Shown here: in pieces, positions 3,852-7,895 of the stretch
Layout of the letters: each line of letters opens with the position of its first letter
Position numbering within the stretch: position 1 is the stretch's first letter
DNA from: Chloroflexota bacterium
Lineage (GTDB): Bacteria > Chloroflexota > Anaerolineae > Fen-1058
Length of the DNA: 7,895 bases
NCBI GenBank assembly: GCA_016219235.1
Contig: JACRBO010000463.1
Location: 1-7,895 of the forward strand
Direction of reading: 5' to 3'
Program-made: the position numbers and the translations under genes
Notes under the pieces: generated by a model
Database searches by the model: none
Told to the model about the DNA's origin: nothing
The model's input: the letters and a program-made list of their open reading frames with translations, nothing else

Positions 3852-6290
3852 ATGGAAGCGTATTGCGTTAAATGTAAAACCAAACGAGAGATGACCGAGC
3901 CTAAGGCTGAGTATACAGCCACGGGCACGGCGGGCACGCGCGGCAAATGCCCCGTGTGCGGTACGACGATGTATCGCATGGGCGCGACGCCCGAACACGC
4001 GAGTGTCCCGAAGCCGGATGTGAGCGCGCTGCCCAAGCGTGAACCGAAACCAGAGAAGAATGCTAAGAAGAAGGCGCATAGCGGGCCGCGCGTGGGCAAA
4101 TTGGTGATTGTTGAATCGCCGACGAAGGCGAAAACGGTTGGCCGCTTTCTGGGTAAAGGGTATACGGTCAAAGCGTCGGTCGGTCACGTGCGTGATCTGC
4201 TGCGTTCCACGCTGTCGGTAGATGTGGACAATGACTTCACGCCGAAGTATCGCGTGCCGAATGAAAAGAAAGATGTGGTGAAGGAACTCACTGCGTTGGC
4301 GAATCGCGCGGATTCGATCTATCTGGCGACCGACCCTGATCGCGAAGGCGAGGCGATCGCATGGCACCTCATGGAATCGGCCGGGATCGATCGGGCGCGC
4401 ACCCACCGCGTGGTGTTTCATGAGATCACACCGTCGGCTATCGGCGAAGCGTTCGCCCATCCACGCGACATCGACATGCCGCTGGTGAACGCGCAGCAGG
4501 CGCGTCGCATTCTCGATCGATTGGTGGGCTACGAACTCAGCCCGCTGTTGTGGCGCAAGATTCGCGGCCGCCTCAGCGCCGGCCGGGTGCAGAGCGTGGC
4601 GCTGCGGTTGATCGTCGAACGCGAGCGTGATATTCAGGCGTTTGTGCCGGTGGAATACTGGTCGATCGGCGCGGAACTGGCGAAGCAGCTGCACGGCCAT
4701 CATAAACACGAGCCAAAGAAGCGCCAGAGTTTCACGGCTAAATTGATCAGGATTAACGGGCAGGATGTCGATCTGAAGAACGAGCCGGATACGCGCGCGA
4801 TTGTGGCCGAGTTGGAACAGGCCGCGTATCAAGTGGCGAACGTGAAGACGGGCGAGCGCCGCCGCAGGCCGAGCGCGCCGTTCACGACGAGCACGCTGCA
4901 GCAGGAGGCCAGCCGCAAGTTGGGCTATGCCGCGCGGCGCACGATGGCGATCGCGCAAGGGCTGTATGAAGGCAAGACGCTGGGCGACGAAGGGCTGATC
5001 GGTTTGATCACGTACATGCGAACCGACTCGACCAACGTGGCCGAATCGGCGCAGCAGGAAGCCCGCTCGTTTATTCGCGATCGATTCGGCGCGGAGTTTT
5101 TGCCGGACGAGCCGCCCGTGTACAAGACCAAATCGAAGAACGCGCAAGAGGCGCACGAGGCGATCCGCCCGACGAGCGTGGCCCGCACACCCGAGTCGGT
5201 AAAAGAATACCTGGAAGCAACTGACTTCAAGTTGTATGACTTGATCTGGAAACGCTTTGTGGCGTCGCAGATGAACCCGGCGATTTCTGATACCGTGTCG
5301 GTGGACATCGCGGCGGGCGAAGCCAGGGCGATTGCGGAATTGGTGCCGTTGAATGGCACGGCGGTGTATCCGTATCTGTTCCGCGCCACCGGTTCGACGT
5401 TGAAGTTTGCGGGCTATCTGGCCGTGTACGAAGAGGCGCGCGAAGAAGACGCGAAGCTGGAAGGCGATGACGACGTGCGCGTGCCGCCGTTGACGGCGCA
5501 AGAGTTGCTCGATCTGCTGCAACTGCTGCCGGAGCAGCACTTCACCGAGCCGCCGCCGCGCTTTACCGAGGCGTCGCTGGTGAAGGCGTTGGAAGAATAC
5601 GGCATCGGGCGACCCAGCACGTATGCGTCGATCCTGGGTGTGATCGACAAGCGCGGTTACGTCGAGAAACTGGACAAACGTCTGCAGCCGACCGAGGTTG
5701 GTTACGCCGTCAACGACATGCTGGTGGAATACTTTGGCGATGTGGTGGACGTGAACTTCACGGCGCGCATGGAAGAAGAACTGGATGAGATCGCGGAAGG
5801 CACCAAGGAATGGGTGCCGGTGATCCGCGAGTTTTATGAGCCGTTCCAGAAGGACATCGAGCACGCCGACGCGAACATCGAAAAAGTGGTCATGGTGGAA
5901 GAACTGGGCGAGCCGTGCCCGACGTGCGGCAAGCCGTTGTTGATCCGCTACGGCCGCTACGGCAAGTTCATCGGGTGCAGCGATTTCCCGAACTGCCGTT
6001 ACACCGCGCCGTTCCTGGTGAAGATCGGCGTGAAGTGCCCGCAGTGCGGCACGGGCGACATCGTCGAGAAGAAGACGAAGCGCAATCGGATTTTCTACGG
6101 CTGCACCAATTACAAGAATGGCGATCCCGACTCGTGCGACTTCACGTCGTGGAATAGGCCGGTGCCACAGCCGTGTCCAAACTGCGGCGGCCTGCTGACG
6201 CTGAAGGGCCGCGAGGCGGTGAAGTGCATCAAGTGTGAGAATGAATACTCACTGGGCGATTTGCCTGAGGCCCAGTTGGTAGCGGCCTAA
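3852..6290 (+). CDS. topA: DNA topoisomerase I with N-terminal DUF5679-like zinc ribbon
   Basis: Type IA topoisomerase that relaxes negative supercoils through a 5'-phosphotyrosine intermediate. The product has 812 residues. Residues 1-46 form a small ribbon with two Cys pairs (C5/C8, C33/C36) resembling DUF5679, joined by a basic, proline- and lysine-rich linker (about 47-80). TOPRIM follows (about 82-195), with E88 in VIVESP and the metal-binding DPDRE at 161-165. The cleavage domain has LSAGRVQSVALR (241-252) and the catalytic Tyr388 in ITYMRTDS (386-393), with EEYGIGRPSTYA at 581-592. Three C-terminal zinc ribbons retain all four Cys each: 689/692/709/715, 729/732/751/762 and 775/778/792/795. 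Everything needed for activity is present. The ATG at 3852 is chosen because the ribbon begins with it. The Shine-Dalgarno sequence is weak (GGTGAG at 3844-3849) and may be masked by RNA structure. The ribbon may add a nucleic-acid or protein contact, which is an inference. Confidence 0.97.
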   Translation: MEAYCVKCKTKREMTEPKAEYTATGTAGTRGKCPVCGTTMYRMGATPEHASVPKPDVSALPKREPKPEKNAKKKAHSGPRVGKLVIVESPTKAKTVGRFLGKGYTVKASVGHVRDLLRSTLSVDVDNDFTPKYRVPNEKKDVVKELTALANRADSIYLATDPDREGEAIAWHLMESAGIDRARTHRVVFHEITPSAIGEAFAHPRDIDMPLVNAQQARRILDRLVGYELSPLLWRKIRGRLSAGRVQSVALRLIVERERDIQAFVPVEYWSIGAELAKQLHGHHKHEPKKRQSFTAKLIRINGQDVDLKNEPDTRAIVAELEQAAYQVANVKTGERRRRPSAPFTTSTLQQEASRKLGYAARRTMAIAQGLYEGKTLGDEGLIGLITYMRTDSTNVAESAQQEARSFIRDRFGAEFLPDEPPVYKTKSKNAQEAHEAIRPTSVARTPESVKEYLEATDFKLYDLIWKRFVASQMNPAISDTVSVDIAAGEARAIAELVPLNGTAVYPYLFRATGSTLKFAGYLAVYEEAREEDAKLEGDDDVRVPPLTAQELLDLLQLLPEQHFTEPPPRFTEASLVKALEEYGIGRPSTYASILGVIDKRGYVEKLDKRLQPTEVGYAVNDMLVEYFGDVVDVNFTARMEEELDEIAEGTKEWVPVIREFYEPFQKDIEHADANIEKVVMVEELGEPCPTCGKPLLIRYGRYGKFIGCSDFPNCRYTAPFLVKIGVKCPQCGTGDIVEKKTKRNRIFYGCTNYKNGDPDSCDFTSWNRPVPQPCPNCGGLLTLKGREAVKCIKCENEYSLGDLPEAQLVAA

Positions 6291-6294
6291 TCAT

Positions 6295-6365
6295 AACCAC
6301 GGATGACACGGATTTCACGGAAAGCAGTTTAACGGAAATCCGTGTTGTTTGTGTAATCTATGGTT
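6295..6365. repeat. CACGGAT-type palindromic repeat, topA-pepP spacer
   Basis: This element begins 4 nt after the topA stop codon. An inner stem is perfect over 10 pairs (6306-6315 with 6336-6345) around a 20-nt loop. A longer alignment pairs 6295-6320 with 6340-6365 at 18 of 26 positions. The left arm is built from repeats of the cacgga motif. The unit differs from the heptads in the other spacers. A similar wording (ACCACGGAT...ATCCGTGGTT) is, from memory, a dispersed intergenic repeat in many unrelated bacterial genomes. It may terminate topA transcription. Confidence 0.75.
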
Positions 6366-6381
6366 TCACTGTGAGGTAGCG

Positions 6382-7449
6382 ATGAGTCACATTCAAAACC
6401 GATTAGCTGAAGTGCGCCGCCTGATGAAGGCGAACAAGTTGCCCGCGCTGCTGGTTTCGCAAGAGCAGAACCGGCGGTATTTGTCGGGGTTCAAGGGCAG
6501 TGCGGGTTCGCTGTTGATCACTCAGCGGCACGCGATTCTCTCGACGGATTTTCGCTACTGGGAACAGGCCGCGCAGCAAGCGCCTGATTTTACGGTGTAT
6601 CAGGCCAAAGGCCGCCCGCAGGATTTTTTGCCCGGCCTGATCGAAGCGGCGGGTTCGCCGAAACGCGTGGGCTTTGAGACCGGCACGGTGACTGTCGCGC
6701 TGTTTGAAACGATGAAGACCGCGCTGCCCAAAGTGAAGTGGCTCAAAACCAACGGCCTGATCGAACAGGTGCGGTGGGTGAAGGATGCCGACGAGATCGC
6801 GCAGACGCGCCGCGCCATCGAACTGGCCGAGAACGCTTTTGCCGATGTCACGGCGCGGATCGAGCCGGGTATGACCGAGGCGCAGATCGCGTGGGAGTTG
6901 GAAGTGCACATGCGCACGCACGGCGCGACCGCCCTGGCCTTCGATACGATCGTGGCGTCGGGGCCGAATGCGGCGCTGCCGCACTATCACGCCGGAGGAC
7001 GACCGGTTCAAGAGGGCGAGCCGATCACCATCGATTGGGGCGCGGAACTCGACGGGTATCGATCGGACCTCACACGCACGATCGTGCTGGGCGCGCCCGA
7101 CGCGAAGTTTCGCGAAGTGTACGACATCGTACTGAAGGCGCAGCTGAATGCGATCAACAACATCAAGGCGAATATGACCGGCAAAGAGGCGGATGCCTTT
7201 GCGCGCGACATCATCGCGGCGGCGGGCTACGGCGAATACTTCGGGCACAGTCTGGGCCACGGCGTCGGCCTGGCCACGCACGAAGGCCCGCGCGCGTCAT
7301 GGCTGGCCGAAGAAGAACGGCTGCCCGTCGGCGCGCTGATCACCGCCGAGCCGGGCATCTACATTCCGGGCTGGGGCGGCGTGAGGATTGAAGATATGAT
7401 TGTCGTAAACGAGAATGGTGTTGAAGTGCTGAGTCATTTGCCCAAGTGA
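6382..7449 (+). CDS. M24B-family Xaa-Pro aminopeptidase/dipeptidase
   Basis: A cytoplasmic metallopeptidase of the pita-bread fold that removes N-terminal residues preceding proline, or splits Xaa-Pro dipeptides, in peptide turnover. The 355-residue product has a creatinase-type N-terminal domain (about 4-130, with YLSGFKGSAG at 33-42 and STDFRYWEQA at 54-63) and a catalytic domain (about 138-352). The five predicted metal ligands are present: D218 (ITIDWG), D229 (YRSDLTRT), H293 (LGHGVG), E323 (TAEPGIY) and E337 (RIEDM). His201 (LPHYHAG) is in the usual substrate-side position. The length matches the short PepP/PepQ-like proteins. The ATG at 6382 has GAGGT at 6373-6377 in front. The in-frame TTG at 6349 lies inside the spacer repeat and is unlikely. 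Sequence alone does not separate aminopeptidase from prolidase, so no symbol is given. Confidence 0.94.
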   Translation: MSHIQNRLAEVRRLMKANKLPALLVSQEQNRRYLSGFKGSAGSLLITQRHAILSTDFRYWEQAAQQAPDFTVYQAKGRPQDFLPGLIEAAGSPKRVGFETGTVTVALFETMKTALPKVKWLKTNGLIEQVRWVKDADEIAQTRRAIELAENAFADVTARIEPGMTEAQIAWELEVHMRTHGATALAFDTIVASGPNAALPHYHAGGRPVQEGEPITIDWGAELDGYRSDLTRTIVLGAPDAKFREVYDIVLKAQLNAINNIKANMTGKEADAFARDIIAAAGYGEYFGHSLGHGVGLATHEGPRASWLAEEERLPVGALITAEPGIYIPGWGGVRIEDMIVVNENGVEVLSHLPK

Positions 7450-7485
7450 TGAGTAATGAGTAACGAGTAACGAGTAATGAGCAAC
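7450..7485. repeat. GAGTAAY heptad array, single-armed
   Basis: Starting 1 nt after the peptidase stop codon there are five consecutive 7-nt units: gagtaat, gagtaac twice, gagtaat and gagcaac (7451-7485). The bases spanning the stop codon (aagtgat, 7444-7450) also resemble a unit. It belongs to the same GAGTRAY type as the manC-topA array 3.6 kb upstream, but no complementary second arm follows, so no long hairpin forms. The next gene's AAGGAG follows 4 nt later (7490-7495). Confidence 0.8.
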
Positions 7486-7500
7486 AAGAAAGGAGCCGAG

Positions 7501-7895
7501 ATGGAGATGCCGACAAATTACGATGAGTGGCTGAAGACTGTTCCACTGGAAATAACTGAGGACGTGTTATGGACCGTCAAGGCTTATCGCCATGCCCTGT
7601 TGATTGCTGACTTATGCTGGTTCGATGCCACGAAATTGATGCTCGATAAGCGCACGCTGGACTTATCTGATCAACTCTATCGCGCGGTAGGCTCCATCGG
7701 AGCGAACATCGCAGAAGGATATTCCCGCAGCACCGGCAAGGATCGTGCCCGTTTCTTTGAGTATGCCCTGGGTTCGGCGCGGGAAAGTCGCGATTGGTAT
7801 TACAAAGGCCGCCATATTTTGAGTGAGGCAGTTCTTCAGCATCGCCTGGGTTATCTGACGGAAGTGGTTCGACTGTTGATTACCATGATCCCGCA
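7501..7895 (+). CDS. Four-helix-bundle protein, 23S rRNA intervening-sequence family (partial, 3' end beyond window)
   Basis: The first 131 residues are present with no stop codon before the window edge. The protein matches the family originally found encoded in intervening sequences of 23S rRNA in Leptospira and now known widely at ordinary chromosomal loci. Its molecular function is unknown. The diagnostic stretch is SIGANIAEGYSR at 65-76, followed by KDRARFFEYALGSARES (80-96). Predicted helices cover about 22-48, 54-72, 80-108 and 112 onward. The N-terminal 20 residues are more than the usual short family start. AAGGAG at 7490-7495, 5 nt before the ATG at 7501, supports that start; ATG 7507 is an alternative. 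It is not inside an rRNA gene here. Codon use seems less GC-biased than its neighbours (TTA, GGA and ATA codons appear), which fits a mobile or transferred gene but is only an impression. Confidence 0.9.
   Translation, partial: MEMPTNYDEWLKTVPLEITEDVLWTVKAYRHALLIADLCWFDATKLMLDKRTLDLSDQLYRAVGSIGANIAEGYSRSTGKDRARFFEYALGSARESRDWYYKGRHILSEAVLQHRLGYLTEVVRLLITMIP

Noticed and set aside
3837..5864. 675-residue open frame on the - strand opposite topA
   Set aside because: It is the mirror of a long GC-rich gene. The translation is Arg/His-rich with no recognisable domain, while the + strand encodes a complete topoisomerase I.
6349..6381. TTG start for the peptidase
   Set aside because: It lies within the palindromic repeat and adds residues not seen in the family. 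GAGGT supports ATG 6382.
6403..7281. 292-residue open frame on the - strand opposite the M24B peptidase
   Set aside because: Arg-rich composition without motifs, fully overlapped by a peptidase with all five metal ligands.
7490..7895. 23S rRNA intervening sequence
   Set aside because: The flanking sequence is a peptidase gene and a repeat array, not rRNA; only the protein family is shared.

Overview
The window looks like a chromosomal housekeeping segment from a GC-rich bacterium, most likely a member of the Chloroflexota (Anaerolineae-like). That placement is an inference. It rests on the rpsP-khpA-rimM cluster, a topoisomerase I carrying an N-terminal DUF5679-type zinc ribbon, and intergenic spacers filled with short heptameric repeats. 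All eight genes are on the + strand. No rRNA, tRNA, CRISPR array or insertion sequence was seen.

Layout: an inverted-repeat leader (1-107) precedes rpsP (ribosomal protein S16, 108-503). Next come khpA (KH-domain RNA-binding protein, 553-780) and rimM (16S rRNA processing factor, 895-1440). These three form a ribosome-assembly group. A near-consensus sigma70-type promoter (1454-1483) then starts dprA (1507-2619), the ssDNA/RecA-loading protein of transformation. It is followed by a mannose-1-phosphate guanylyltransferase (2697-3779), topA (DNA topoisomerase I, 3852-6290) and an M24B Xaa-Pro aminopeptidase (6382-7449). The window ends inside a four-helix-bundle protein of the 23S rRNA intervening-sequence family (7501 to the edge).

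The genes themselves are ordinary. The unusual part is the spacers. Five of the eight hold arrays of 7-nt units, each with its own unit sequence, and most of these arrays fold back into long imperfect hairpins. In all four cases where the upstream gene is visible, the array begins 0-1 nt after that gene's stop codon. The dprA-manC spacer is exactly eleven consecutive heptads (77 nt). A sixth spacer, topA-pepP, holds a different palindromic repeat built on CACGGAT. The pattern recalls the short tandemly repeated repetitive (STRR) heptamers of heterocystous cyanobacteria. Here the units may act as terminators, as mRNA 3'-end stabilisers or as mobile, non-coding repeats.

The gene order also departs from common patterns. 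rimM is not followed by trmD and rplS, and the frequent dprA-topA neighbour pair is split by manC.
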